Shown here: positions 1 to 6,864 of the stretch, piece by piece
Position numbering within the stretch: the stretch's first letter is position 1
Layout: each line of letters begins with the position of its first letter
DNA from: a virus
Strand: one strand, 5' to 3'
IMG/VR virus record: IMGVR_UViG_3300029787_000177
Span: 1-33,826 of that record
DNA length: 33,826 bases
The notes under the pieces: generated by a model
Told to the model about the DNA's origin: nothing
Seen by the model: the letters and a program-made list of their open reading frames with translations, nothing else
Databases searched by the model: none
Translations under genes and position numbers: made by a program

Positions 1-696
1 TATTTAGATAATATGTTTGGTTATTTTAACTCTACACAATCTGAAAACACACCGCAAAGTTATTGGATGTTTAGGCGTTATCCAAAAGTATTTGATACAG
101 TTGCTTACCTAGGATCAGGTAGTAATGGACATGAAGTAAAACATTCATTAGGCGTTGTGCCGGAAATGATTATGATTAAAAATATAACGGACACAGAAGA
201 TTGGGATGTAAGACACGCTAATTTAAGTTCCAATGGTGATTTTGGTACATTTGGAACAAGGTTAAAATTAAATACAAATGCCGGTGAAGCAAGCTATAGT
301 TCAATTCAAACTTCTGGAGTTACCGCTGCACACGTTACTCATCGATTATCCTACAACGATATCAATGCGAGTGGCGATAACTACATCATGCTGCTTTTTG
401 CGACTCTTGCCGGTATTTCAAAAGTTGGGGCAGTAACAGTTTCAGGAGCAACTAATGTAGATTGTGGTTTTTCTGGTGGAGCTAGATTTGTTTTAGTAAA
501 ACGCACAGACGCTACAGGTAATTGGTACTTGTGGGATTCGGTGCGCGGAATTGTATCAGGTAATGACCCTTATTTATTCTTAGATACGACGGATGATGAA
601 GTTACGAATCAAGATTTGATTGACCCACTGGATGCAGGTTTTACTTTATCATCAAATTTTACCGATGGAACATATATATTTTTAGCGTTAGCATAG
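1..696 (+). CDS. Tail fibre protein, C-terminal part (5' end outside window)
   Basis: The frame is open from base 1, so this is the downstream part of a longer gene; the ATG at 13 is probably internal. The protein carries the repeat unit common in marine phage fibres: an aromatic/basic stretch followed by FDTVAYLGSG, then HSLGVVPEMIMIKN, and a second copy-like block (GARFVLVKRTDATGNWYLWDSVRG). It ends in a hydrophobic strand (TYIFLALA). Such modules form the receptor-facing end of the fibre. The truncated gene at the right edge of the window starts with the matching upstream half of the same domain family, so the two pieces probably form one gene. A tail-assembly chaperone gene follows 9 bp later. 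The family call is from recognised sequence pattern; receptor unknown. Confidence 0.75.
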   Translation, partial: YLDNMFGYFNSTQSENTPQSYWMFRRYPKVFDTVAYLGSGSNGHEVKHSLGVVPEMIMIKNITDTEDWDVRHANLSSNGDFGTFGTRLKLNTNAGEASYSSIQTSGVTAAHVTHRLSYNDINASGDNYIMLLFATLAGISKVGAVTVSGATNVDCGFSGGARFVLVKRTDATGNWYLWDSVRGIVSGNDPYLFLDTTDDEVTNQDLIDPLDAGFTLSSNFTDGTYIFLALA

Positions 697-705
697 GAAC
701 TTAAT

Positions 706-1215
706 ATGACAGAATATTACAATTCAACCACAAAAAATATTGCGACGTGGGAGCAAATAAAAAAAGATAATTTTGAAACGTCTTTTCCAAAATTACCGAA
801 CGCAGATATTTTGACAAGTTTTGGTTATTCTGCTGTTTTCGAAACGCCTGTGCCATTACCGTCTGCTACAACAAAAAAAGTATTTAGAGATGGCGTTGAG
901 CAAGACGCAGATAAACGATGGGTTTTTAAATGGTCAGAAACAGACAGGTTTTCTGATTACGAATCTACTGATAGCGACGGTAAAAAAATTACGGTTACAA
1001 AGTCTGAACAAGATGCTGATTATCAAAAACAATTAGATAGTTCTGTCGCATCAAGTATGCGTAATCAACGTAATGCGCTTTTAGCTGAAACAGATTGGAT
1101 GGCATGTTCTGATGTTACTATGAGCAGCGCATGGAAAACATATCGTCAGGCTTTGCGTGATTTACCTGCACAGTCAGGTTTTCCAGATGTAGATTTTCCT
1201 ACTAAACCATCTTAG
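706..1215 (+). CDS. Phage tail assembly chaperone-like protein
   Basis: 169 aa. The C-terminal third (about 115-169) has the signature of the Phage_tail_APC / DUF4376-like chaperones that follow fibre genes: R-N-Q-R-N-A-L-L-A-E-T-D-W, then an A-W-x-x-Y-R-Q-A-L-R-D-L-P segment and a closing G-F-P...P-x-K-P. The N-terminal part is less conserved and charged. Family members help fold or assemble the fibre encoded immediately upstream, and the 9-bp spacing from the fibre gene fits that role. The start codon at 706 follows a weak AGGAAC element. Function is inferred from motif plus position. Confidence 0.7.
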   Translation: MTEYYNSTTKNIATWEQIKKDNFETSFPKLPNADILTSFGYSAVFETPVPLPSATTKKVFRDGVEQDADKRWVFKWSETDRFSDYESTDSDGKKITVTKSEQDADYQKQLDSSVASSMRNQRNALLAETDWMACSDVTMSSAWKTYRQALRDLPAQSGFPDVDFPTKPS

Positions 1216-1237
1216 TTTGGTAATCGAAGGTTAAACA

Positions 1238-1669
1238 ATGCCAGATCCAGTAACGATAATGATGGCTTCATTTGCAGCCGTAAAAGCAGGCGTGGCTGGT
1301 GCTAAGTCATTACACGAACTTGGTAAGGACATGGGTTCTTTATTTTCAGCAATTGATGACATCAAGGCTGATGCTGCAAGTGCTAAAAAAACTGGCGGCT
1401 CTAACGCGATGCAAAAGTTCATAGCCCTAAAACAAGCTGAAGATACAGAATACAATATTAGGCAAATAGTGATAGCAGCCAGAGGCGAGGCTGGATGGCG
1501 GCAACTCAAGCAATTACGGCAAGAAGAAAAACAACAAAAGATTGAAGGTAAATACCAAGCAACAAGACGTAAAAACCAGATTATAAATGCAATTGGTTGG
1601 ATGGTTTCAATATTTATTACGGCTGGTGGTGCTTACTTAATGTACCTTTTTGCCATGAAGTATAGATAA
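1238..1669 (+). CDS. Putative membrane-anchored phage protein, lysis region
   Basis: 143 aa. The N-terminus (MPDPVTIMMASFAAVKAGVAGAK) is Ala-rich and helical. The middle is highly charged (RQLKQLRQEEKQQKIEGKYQ) and probably coiled coil. One hydrophobic segment lies near the C-terminus (about 116-137), followed by a short basic tail, giving a tail-anchored topology. The organisation resembles a small protein often found beside lysis genes in marine phages, for which I know no assigned function. A start at 1238 is supported by AAGG eight bases upstream. It opens a run of five small membrane proteins ahead of the lysozyme, so a role in host-envelope disruption is plausible but not shown. Confidence 0.6.
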   Translation: MPDPVTIMMASFAAVKAGVAGAKSLHELGKDMGSLFSAIDDIKADAASAKKTGGSNAMQKFIALKQAEDTEYNIRQIVIAARGEAGWRQLKQLRQEEKQQKIEGKYQATRRKNQIINAIGWMVSIFITAGGAYLMYLFAMKYR

Positions 1670-1679
1670 TCTGGAGTAA

Positions 1680-1787
1680 ATGTTTGACCTGGGTAATAAG
1701 CAAATTGTGTTTATAACAATTGCTTTTTTTATAGTTGCTTATCTTAAAGCATTACATGAAGAACCAGCATGGATGATATTGAAATGA
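1680..1787 (+). CDS. Small single-pass membrane protein (35 aa)
   Basis: 35 aa with one strongly hydrophobic stretch (residues 9-22, IVFITIAFFIVAYL) and a short polar C-terminus ending WMILK. GGAG lies three bases before the ATG, 10 bp after the preceding stop. The 3' end overlaps the next gene, and its TGA overlaps an in-frame ATG of that gene (ATGA at 1784). Size, membrane segment and tight coupling to both neighbours argue for a real gene of the lysis cassette, for example a small holin-like or regulatory peptide. The exact role is unknown. Confidence 0.55.
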   Translation: MFDLGNKQIVFITIAFFIVAYLKALHEEPAWMILK

Positions 1788-2149
1788 AACAAAAAAAAGA
1801 ACAAAAGAAACTACAGCCAGGAAGTGCGTGGGAGCAGTTTGATCTTGACCAAGACGGCACGGTATCTGACGGCGAATTGGCAATGGCTCAGAAGATTGAG
1901 CAGCTAGAACATGATCGAGATATGCACGAAAACCTAGATCGTATGATGGATCAACAACGCATGATGGCCTGGCTAGCGATGGGTTCGATGGTTGTATTTA
2001 CAGGCTTGTTGTTTCTACCGCAACTCGATGGTTCTAAGATCATAAACTTTAGCGGCATCCTTAATACATTCTATGTTTCGCAGGCCGCTGTGGTCAGCGT
2101 CTTCATGGGAGCTACGGCTTACAGTAAAAGCAAGAACGGTAAATCATAA
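1769..2149 (+). CDS. EF-hand-containing membrane protein, lysis region
   Basis: 126 aa. Residues about 24-36 (FDLDQDGTVSDGE) match a canonical calcium-binding EF-hand loop: D-x-D-x-D-G-x-hydrophobic-S-x-x-E. A charged helix follows, then two hydrophobic segments (about 66-83 and 97-116). Similar EF-hand plus two-helix membrane proteins occur in the lysis neighbourhoods of marine phages; function unassigned. The start may be ATG 1769, or ATG 1784, which overlaps the previous stop as ATGA; neither has a clear Shine-Dalgarno. A calcium-responsive membrane protein ahead of holin and lysozyme is the inference. Only the motif and the membrane segments are seen. Confidence 0.6.
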   Translation: MDDIEMKQKKEQKKLQPGSAWEQFDLDQDGTVSDGELAMAQKIEQLEHDRDMHENLDRMMDQQRMMAWLAMGSMVVFTGLLFLPQLDGSKIINFSGILNTFYVSQAAVVSVFMGATAYSKSKNGKS

Positions 2150-2470
2150 GTGCCAAATCAACCAGTCAAGGAAGAAGATCACCCACTAACACTTGGAGCG
2201 GATAAACATATATCTGTTCCAATCAGTTCTTTGATTTCGATTGTGGTAGCAACAAGCGTTGCAACTATATTGTATTTTCAAGTTACGAGTCGGCTTGATA
2301 AGTTGGAATATGACAGAGATTTAATAGCTATCGAAGTCGAAGAAAATGATAGTTGGATAGATAACTTTGCGCCGCCACCAGCTGTACAAGATACTGTGCA
2401 ACGAGTGCGAGAACTAGAAAAGGAACTCTTAATTATGAAGTATGATTTGCAAAGATTGAAGGCTGAGTAA
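2150..2470 (+). CDS. Small membrane protein with coiled-coil tail
   Basis: 106 aa, starting at a GTG directly abutting the previous TAA. A polar N-terminus of about 25 residues precedes one hydrophobic segment (SLISIVVATSVATILYFQV, about 27-45). A charged region follows, ending in a heptad-like helix (VQRVRELEKELLIMKYDLQRLK). Topology (one membrane helix plus a long coiled coil) resembles spanin-like or holin-accessory proteins, but no lipobox or Rz/Rz1 overlap is seen. It sits between the EF-hand membrane protein and the holin candidate in one operon. Function remains open. Confidence 0.6.
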   Translation: MPNQPVKEEDHPLTLGADKHISVPISSLISIVVATSVATILYFQVTSRLDKLEYDRDLIAIEVEENDSWIDNFAPPPAVQDTVQRVRELEKELLIMKYDLQRLKAE

Positions 2471-2495
2471 TGTTGTCAATTCGGAAAGGCAAGGC

Positions 2496-2873
2496 ATGAT
2501 AGCACAGCTACTAGGTGCTGCTAGTGGATTAGCTTCTACATGGCTAGAAGGCCGTCAGGAAGCCGCTAAGAGCAAGTCAGCTATAGCCAAGGCTAAAGCA
2601 GAAGCAGAAGCGAAGGTGATGGTTTCTGCCGCCACAAGCACGGCTAAGTGGGAACGCATTATGGCTCAAAATTCTAGCGATAGCTGGAAGGACGAAGCCT
2701 GGACAGTTTTATTTATATTAATCATAGGCGCAAACTTTGTGCCGTTTCTACAGCCCTACATTGAGCAAGGCTTCATTGCTTTGGACAAATGCCCAGCATG
2801 GTTTCAATGGGCGATGTACGCAAGCATAGGTGCGAGCTTTGGTATTCGTGGATTAAAAGGATTTAAGAAATGA
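2496..2873 (+). CDS. Putative 3TM-type holin
   Basis: 125 aa. Features in order: an N-terminal hydrophobic patch (MIAQLLGAASGLASTWL), a Lys/Ala/Glu-rich helix (about 20-50), then W-K-D-E-A-W followed by a hydrophobic segment (about 70-88), and a second one (WAMYASIGASFGIRGL) near the C-terminus. The W-K-D-E motif leading into a membrane helix and the W-A-x-x-x-x-x-A-S-F-G-I-R ending are typical of the 3TM-type phage/GTA holin family. It precedes the lysozyme and overlaps it by 4 bp, the classic holin-endolysin arrangement. AAAGG/AAGGC upstream supports the start. Holins open the inner membrane so that endolysin reaches the wall. Confidence 0.65.
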   Translation: MIAQLLGAASGLASTWLEGRQEAAKSKSAIAKAKAEAEAKVMVSAATSTAKWERIMAQNSSDSWKDEAWTVLFILIIGANFVPFLQPYIEQGFIALDKCPAWFQWAMYASIGASFGIRGLKGFKK

Positions 2874-3316
2874 ACATAGACAGATTAAGACAACAACTTG
2901 AGATTGATGAAGGTGTTAAGTACGAAGTGTATAACGATCATCTTTCTAAAAAAACTTTTGGAATTGGGCATCTTTGTTTGCCGTCAGATCCAGAGTATAA
3001 TCAAGATCTTGGAACGCCTGTGAGCGATGAGCGTGTCAAAGAATGCTTTGATAAGGATGTAGAGTCTGTGCTTGTTGACTGTAAAAGATTGTATGATGAT
3101 TTTGATGATCTGCCTGACGAAGCCCAAGAAATTATTGCGAACCAAATGTTCAACATGGGCCTAACAAGGCTATCCAAATTTAAGGGTATGAAAGCAGCAG
3201 TTGATGCCAGGGATTGGAACAAGGCAGCTGATGAAATGGTTGACAGCCGATGGTATCGTCAGGTCACAAACAGAGCAGAGCGTTTGGTCAAGCGTATGCG
3301 TAGCTTGGCAGGCTAG
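2870..3316 (+). CDS. Endolysin, T4-type lysozyme (GH24)
   Basis: 148 aa. The active-site pattern of glycoside hydrolase 24 is present at the N-terminus: E14 (IDEGVKYEVY), D23 (YNDH) and T29 preceding F-G-I-G-H. The family conserves the Glu-8-Asp-5-Thr triad that cleaves the bond between N-acetylmuramic acid and N-acetylglucosamine. The C-terminal half has the usual N-M-G-L...KF and R...RVKRM helices. Length is normal for a single-domain phage lysozyme. No signal peptide or anchor is seen, so export should depend on the upstream holin. The start overlaps the holin stop (ATGA) with AGGA upstream. It is the last gene before the attachment site. Confidence 0.9.
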   Translation: MNIDRLRQQLEIDEGVKYEVYNDHLSKKTFGIGHLCLPSDPEYNQDLGTPVSDERVKECFDKDVESVLVDCKRLYDDFDDLPDEAQEIIANQMFNMGLTRLSKFKGMKAAVDARDWNKAADEMVDSRWYRQVTNRAERLVKRMRSLAG

Positions 3317-3473
3317 AAATAAAGTCACGCAAAGGGTGACAGGTCAGATAGGTAGGCATCTTGTAGGCAAACGGTGGGCAGGAACAGGAGAGATCATACG
3401 ATGAACTGTGATAAAGAAAACACAGGTTTATCTTATTTTATTATATATGCTCATATCTTCTTATCAAACAATA

Positions 3474-3498
3474 GGTTCGAGCCCCGTCAACCGCGCCA
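3474..3498 (+). other. attP core: 3' end of a tRNA gene (probably tRNA-Asp)
   Basis: The 25 bases read as a T-arm loop (GGTTCGAGCC), T-stem 3' strand, acceptor 3' strand (CAACCGC), discriminator G and CCA. The bases immediately 5' (ATA) no longer pair with the T-stem, so only the tRNA 3' end is carried, not a functional tRNA. Many phages carry such a segment so that integration rebuilds the host tRNA. G73 with a GCGGTTG acceptor partner best fits an alphaproteobacterial tRNA-Asp. tRNA-Asn also has G73, so identity is inference. Confidence 0.75.
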
Positions 3499-3541
3499 TT
3501 TAACTCCTTGTTTTTAAATGGTTTATGTTTTTAAATACGCC

Positions 3542-3664
3542 AAATGTGGGCAAAATGTGGGCAAAATGAGTTGATAGACTTGCCGTGATACGTTAATTTT
3601 AGGCTTGATTTTCTGCCCACAAATGCCCATCCTTATTAAATATTAAAAAAATATTTGCCCACAT
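3542..3664 (+). repeat. Arm-type integrase site candidates (11-bp direct and inverted repeats)
   Basis: ATGTGGGCAAA occurs twice in tandem (3544-3554 and 3555-3565) and once perfectly inverted (TTTGCCCACAT, 3654-3664). Partial copies are TGCCCACA (3614-3621) and TGCCCAT (3624-3630). A near copy, TGTAGGCAAA, lies on the other side of the tRNA core near 3363. Spacing and clustering next to the core resemble arm-type sites bound by the N-terminal domain of lambda-type integrases. Some copies could also bind an excisionase. The repeats are seen; the binding role is inferred. Confidence 0.6.
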
Positions 3665-3687
3665 GGGTCAAAATAAGGATGGGAACA

Positions 3688-4995
3688 ATGACAATACAAA
3701 TTAAATATTGGGAGAGTAATGCAAAAGCAAACAGACCAGCTTGGGTTGTTAGGCTTGGAAATAAAAAGAATTATTTTAGCACCAAAGAAAAAGCACAAGA
3801 GTTTTTAAAAATTATTAACACTAAGGAAGCAACCGATCCTGGCATGACGCTCGATACGCTGGTTGGCTCTGTACCTTCTTTAGCTGATGGCGGTTTACAT
3901 TCTTTCAAAGCAAACCTTAGTCACAACGGCAATCCACTTGATTATATTTCAAGGCAGCGTGAACGATATGACCGTGAACAAATTACTTGGAAGCAATATC
4001 AGCATTTAGCAAAAGTTGGTCAAGCAATGTGTGATGTTATTGTTCTTGGTAAACGCTTTGGATCTTTTAAGGTTTATGAAATTACTGGCGCATTTATGCG
4101 TGATGAAGTGATGAAGGCTTTGGAAGTAAAATCCATAAACAAAAAAACGAATGTAAAAATATTGCGTAGTTCAAAGACCTTGAAAGAATATTGGTCAGGG
4201 ATGAAACTTATTTTTAGTTTTGCGATTACAAAGAAAACTCTTATTCAGCAAAATCCTTGCGGCGAAGATATTGAATTTACAGATTATGGACAGATTACAG
4301 CAAAACAAGAAAAAGCTCGTAGGGTTGAAACAGATACTGTTAGTGCAATTATTGCAGCCATGCCGCATCCAAGGTCTAATGAAAACCGACAGCTTCTTGA
4401 TTGGCGGTTGATGGCAAACTTTGCTGCTCAAACTGGATTACGCCAGGGCGAACAGCGGCCACTACGATGGATGGATTTAGATTTAGAAAAACAGTTTGTC
4501 CATGTAACTCATTCAGTAACTTCAAAAGAAGAGGGCGATGTTGATGTTAAAGGAACAAAAGGCGATAGAGTAAAAAAGACTAATCAATATCAAAAACGCA
4601 AAGTGCCTCTCTCAGATAGTCTTGTTCAGGAACTTAAAGAGTGGTTTATGTTTTGCGGTTGTCCTAGCGCAGAAGAATATATTTGGAATGAAAAGTCAGG
4701 TTGCATTTTAAATGCTAATAGATTTTCTGATTTAATGGCTAGGGTTTGCGATCAGCTTATTGAGCAAAAAGCAATTACAGATCGAGTGTTATGGCATGAA
4801 TTTCGCCATTACTATGCCGCTGAACGGCTGATGCGAAACCGTGTAGAGCCTGTTAGCCGTGCGCTTGGTCACGCTAATATAAATATTACACAAGAGGTGT
4901 ACGGTCATTTTATTCAAGACGCTAAGTTCGATGCAGAAGAGCTAGAGAGCGCAAATAATTCTAGTTTAGTAATGGCACAAGCAGGGGCATCTTAG
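3688..4995 (+). CDS. int: Tyrosine recombinase integrase
   Basis: 435 aa from the ATG at 3688, which has AAGGAT eight bases upstream; an upstream TTG (3655) lies inside an inverted arm site and is less likely. An N-terminal arm-binding part and a core-binding part precede the catalytic domain. Catalytic residues, numbered from this start: R252 (TGLRQGE), H370 and R373 (HEFRH), H395 (LGHANI) and Y405 (EVYGH). This is a complete R-H-R-H-Y set, so the enzyme should be active. It would recombine attP with a host tRNA gene, helped by host IHF and, for excision, by the HTH protein at 5565-5831. It is followed directly by an intrinsic terminator and faces the left early operon tail to tail. Confidence 0.93.
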   Translation: MTIQIKYWESNAKANRPAWVVRLGNKKNYFSTKEKAQEFLKIINTKEATDPGMTLDTLVGSVPSLADGGLHSFKANLSHNGNPLDYISRQRERYDREQITWKQYQHLAKVGQAMCDVIVLGKRFGSFKVYEITGAFMRDEVMKALEVKSINKKTNVKILRSSKTLKEYWSGMKLIFSFAITKKTLIQQNPCGEDIEFTDYGQITAKQEKARRVETDTVSAIIAAMPHPRSNENRQLLDWRLMANFAAQTGLRQGEQRPLRWMDLDLEKQFVHVTHSVTSKEEGDVDVKGTKGDRVKKTNQYQKRKVPLSDSLVQELKEWFMFCGCPSAEEYIWNEKSGCILNANRFSDLMARVCDQLIEQKAITDRVLWHEFRHYYAAERLMRNRVEPVSRALGHANINITQEVYGHFIQDAKFDAEELESANNSSLVMAQAGAS

Positions 4996-5009
4996 CCCCT
5001 GTTTTTTTT
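4982..5009 (+). terminator. Intrinsic terminator after integrase
   Basis: A perfect 7-bp stem, CAGGGGC (4982-4988) with GCCCCTG (4995-5001), 6-nt loop, followed by eight T (5002-5009). The loop contains most of the integrase stop codon, so the hairpin overlaps the gene end. It terminates rightward transcription of integrase, and perhaps late read-through. Downstream it touches the stop codon of the oppositely oriented nuclease gene. There is no T-run for the other direction, so it looks one-way. Confidence 0.85.
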
Positions 5010-5529
5010 ATGCGTGAATTTTGGTTGTAAATTTAAGCCAAATTTGGTCTGGTGGATCAAGGATTTCTTGCGGTACAAACCAAACTGGACCTCTGCCTGG
5101 TTTAAATTCTTTTTGCCCTGCTTTTTCATCAAACAGTTCTTTGGTTATTCCACCGACAATCTGAACAACGTTTGGCTCGTATGTTGTTAAGACAAGAATA
5201 GCGTAATCAGACCTAAACCAATCCTTGTACTTAAAAAGTAAATTTGCATCACCAGATTTGCTTGCTTTTACATCAATACTAATCCCACCAAAATACAAGT
5301 CCACACCGTTGTCTGGCCCTGCTGCACATACATTAAAATTTAAGTTAAAACATTTGGCCACAGCCATTTCGCTTTTAAGTGCTAATGTGTTTCGATCAAA
5401 AGGAGTCATGCCAGATTTGGCCGCTTTATCTTTGCCGCCTGTCTGTTCAATAATCCAGCCGACATAGCTTCGCATATTCGCCGCTTGGTGAATTTGCGAT
5501 AGTTCTTCTTTACTCAGTCGTATCTTCAA
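5008..5529 (-). CDS. PD-(D/E)XK superfamily nuclease-like protein
   Basis: 173 aa from a TTG start with GAGG just upstream. A conserved-looking core holds an early glutamate in a helix (E54, KSEMAVAK), then G-V-D (D77) and I-D-V-K (D86, K88) on consecutive strands. This is the order E...D...(D/E)-x-K of restriction-endonuclease-like folds. The N-terminus resembles a helical DNA-binding lead-in. It is the last gene of the left early operon, after the excisionase-like gene, which is a common position for accessory or anti-host genes. Substrate unknown; possibilities include a structure-specific or restriction-type nuclease. An ATG at residue 19 is an alternative start. Confidence 0.55.
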   Translation of the reverse strand: MKIRLSKEELSQIHQAANMRSYVGWIIEQTGGKDKAAKSGMTPFDRNTLALKSEMAVAKCFNLNFNVCAAGPDNGVDLYFGGISIDVKASKSGDANLLFKYKDWFRSDYAILVLTTYEPNVVQIVGGITKELFDEKAGQKEFKPGRGPVWFVPQEILDPPDQIWLKFTTKIHA

Positions 5530-5587
5530 GTTGCCTCGCAGTTTTTAAACAGTCATACGCCAGGTCAATCAGCTCCTGTTTCGTCAT
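5510..5587 (-). CDS. Possible 25-aa ORF bridging excisionase and nuclease genes
   Basis: A short frame starting MTKQELIDLAYDCLKTARQ, helical in character. Its start lies inside the end of the HTH gene and its stop lies beyond the TTG start of the nuclease gene, so all three frames overlap in a chain. AAGG lies only three bases before the ATG. It could be a leader peptide coupling translation across the junction, or simply chance; a longer open frame extending upstream to 5827 in the same phase is a shadow of the HTH gene. Confidence 0.25.
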   Translation of the reverse strand: MTKQELIDLAYDCLKTARQLEDTTE

Positions 5588-5831
5588 TGGCCTTGTGTAA
5601 AATCCCTTGTGCCTCAACCACACGCAGAGCTGTCTTGGCCGTGGATAGACTATTAACTCCGAAGCCAAGCAAGGTTGCTCTTGATATGAGAGAGGTGCTG
5701 CCAAGTTTAAGGCACTTGATTTGTCCGTCTTTGCAGAGTCTGCGAAGCGCAAGCTCACCGCCTTTTCCTTTCCTGTTCGGAAATAGAAACTGAGCAGCTT
5801 CTTTAATTGTAAAAAATATTTGTTCATTCAT
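5565..5831 (-). CDS. Excisionase-like HTH protein (MerR/HTH_17 type)
   Basis: 88 aa. The N-terminal half reads as a winged-helix DNA-binding domain of the helix-turn-helix 17/Xis type: FTIKEAAQFLF, a basic helix (RRLCKDGQIKCLKLG) and a short wing (SLISRATLLGF). The C-terminal third is variable and polar. Proteins of this size and fold serve as recombination directionality factors or small regulators. With an integrase and attP about 2 kb away and a place in the early operon, excisionase is the best guess. It starts one base after the stop of the upstream gene. No direct evidence for DNA specificity. Confidence 0.55.
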   Translation of the reverse strand: MNEQIFFTIKEAAQFLFPNRKGKGGELALRRLCKDGQIKCLKLGSTSLISRATLLGFGVNSLSTAKTALRVVEAQGILHKANDETGAD

Positions 5832-5832
5832 A

Positions 5833-6177
5833 CTAGAACTCTATTTCTTCTGGCGTAATATTAATCTGGCTAGATGGATCTTGATAGCCGCTCGATGGCT
5901 TACTAAACGTGCCAGCTTCTTTCGGGCGGTTTACAAACAAGTTTATGTTGCCACGCTTTTCGTATTGATCGCCTACCTTTTCTTGTAATCCTATACTTAG
6001 TGTCATTCCATATTTGAGCAGCAGATCTCTGACATCGTTGGCTCGTTGACGATCTTCTTCAGACATATTAGGGCCGTCAGCAGTCTGAATCCAGGCTGAC
6101 GCTGAATAGGTATGGCCGCTTTGTAATGTTTGCATCAGGTTAATTTTACTGTTGCCTAATTGTGGTGCTTTTGACAT
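5833..6177 (-). CDS. Possible single-strand DNA-binding protein substitute
   Basis: 114 aa, no close family recognised. The body has alternating strand-like segments (HTYSASAWIQTADG, MTLSIGLQEKVG, GNINLFVNRP). The C-terminal 40 residues are Ser/Pro/Gln-rich and end in ITPEEIEF, an acidic tip closed by Phe, like the C-terminal peptide by which bacterial SSB proteins recruit partners. It lies between the ERF annealing protein (a TAAATG junction, with AAAGGAAAG as ribosome site) and the HTH gene. In lambda-type recombination operons an SSB often accompanies the annealase and exonuclease. The assignment is inference from tail, strands and context. Confidence 0.4.
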   Translation of the reverse strand: MSKAPQLGNSKINLMQTLQSGHTYSASAWIQTADGPNMSEEDRQRANDVRDLLLKYGMTLSIGLQEKVGDQYEKRGNINLFVNRPKEAGTFSKPSSGYQDPSSQINITPEEIEF

Positions 6178-6864
6178 TTACTTTCCTTTCAAATTTTCTT
6201 CTTGTGTTTTGTAGGCTGCTCTAACCTCTTCAAATTTATCTGGGTGCGCTTTTTGCAATCTGCCCAGCATAGTATTATTATCTTTCTTCCAAGCCATGAG
6301 CCGCCCAGGAAACGCAATCTCAGCTATTTCTTCCTTAGCTTGCTCAACAAATTTAAGAAGTGTTTTTGCCGTGTCATATTTTTCTGGTAAATTGAAGGGT
6401 GGATCTTCACCTGGCACAAAGATTTCTTTTGGCTCTGCCTTTGCCTGTTGTTTTGGCGGTCTAGCTGTTGAGCTAACACCATCGTCATCTTCAGATGCCA
6501 AGTTTAGAATAGCTTGCAGGGCGTACCGCCGTGTATAAGTTATCGTTGAACCTATGTTTTGCATGGGATTGGCGTTCTTCAATGACTGCGCTTCAAGATC
6601 CAAATAAAACTCACTTGATATTTCTTCACCAGAAGAGTGCAGCAGGGTTGTGATGAGCACAGAAGTCGGGGGCGATGTATCCCTGTAGCAAGCCGTAGTT
6701 TGCGTTACAGCAAGCTCAGCGGCGGCCAGAGGCTCTCTGATAACATCGAGCGTAGAACCTAAGTCTGCATACTTATACTGATGCGCCTGGCTCTGCTTTT
6801 TTATGTTGCCTTCCAATGCTCCATGAAACTTTACTAACGCCTTGTTCAGCTCTGGTGTACTCAT
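6178..6864 (-). CDS. erf: ERF-family single-strand annealing recombinase
   Basis: 228 aa. The ERF domain spans about residues 10-130: Q-x-H-x-Y-K-Y-A-D-L near the start, L-I-T-T-L-L-H-S-S-G-E-E-I in the middle, and G-S-T-I-T-Y-T-R-R-Y-A-L-Q-A-I-L-N-L followed by A-S-E-D-D-D-G. These are hallmark segments of P22 Erf relatives. The domain anneals complementary single strands and promotes circularisation or recombination of phage DNA. A charged C-terminal region (Pro/Lys then helical) is typical and variable. The ATG overlaps the stop of the upstream exonuclease gene (ATGA), so the two are translationally coupled and probably act together. Confidence 0.88.
   Translation of the reverse strand: MSTPELNKALVKFHGALEGNIKKQSQAHQYKYADLGSTLDVIREPLAAAELAVTQTTACYRDTSPPTSVLITTLLHSSGEEISSEFYLDLEAQSLKNANPMQNIGSTITYTRRYALQAILNLASEDDDGVSSTARPPKQQAKAEPKEIFVPGEDPPFNLPEKYDTAKTLLKFVEQAKEEIAEIAFPGRLMAWKKDNNTMLGRLQKAHPDKFEEVRAAYKTQEENLKGK

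Larger units (their letters stand above)
3317..3687 (+). other. attP region between lysozyme and integrase
   Basis: A stretch without a convincing gene. It contains the 3' end of a tRNA (3474-3498), arm-type repeats on both sides (TGTAGGCAAA near 3363, ATGTGGGCAAA twice at 3544-3565, and its inverse at 3654-3664), and a short hairpin just after the lysozyme (GTCAC 3324-3328 with GTGAC 3336-3340). This is the expected make-up of a phage attachment site: a core identical to a host tRNA end, flanked by integrase-binding arms, directly upstream of the integrase. A possible weak promoter for int is TTGATA (3571-3576), 17 bp, TAATTT. Integration here would put the lysozyme at one prophage end and integrase at the other. 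Confidence 0.75.

Noticed and set aside
1-20. Seamless circular join of the two window ends
   Set aside because: Joining base 33826 to base 1 gives a stop within four codons in the fibre frame, so a short segment must be missing.
821-1036. 71-codon frame inside the tail chaperone gene
   Set aside because: Out-of-frame shadow, rich in Lys/Leu, without ribosome site or recognisable pattern.
3201-3404. 67-codon frame over the lysozyme end and attP
   Set aside because: Mostly an out-of-frame reading of the lysozyme followed by attP sequence; no ribosome site.
3474-3498. A functional tRNA gene
   Set aside because: Only the 3' quarter of a tRNA is present; upstream bases do not pair with the T-stem and no anticodon arm exists.
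5510-5827. 105-codon minus-strand frame overlapping the HTH gene
   Set aside because: The other frame encodes a recognisable winged-helix protein; this one has no pattern except its last 25 codons, which are listed separately with low confidence.
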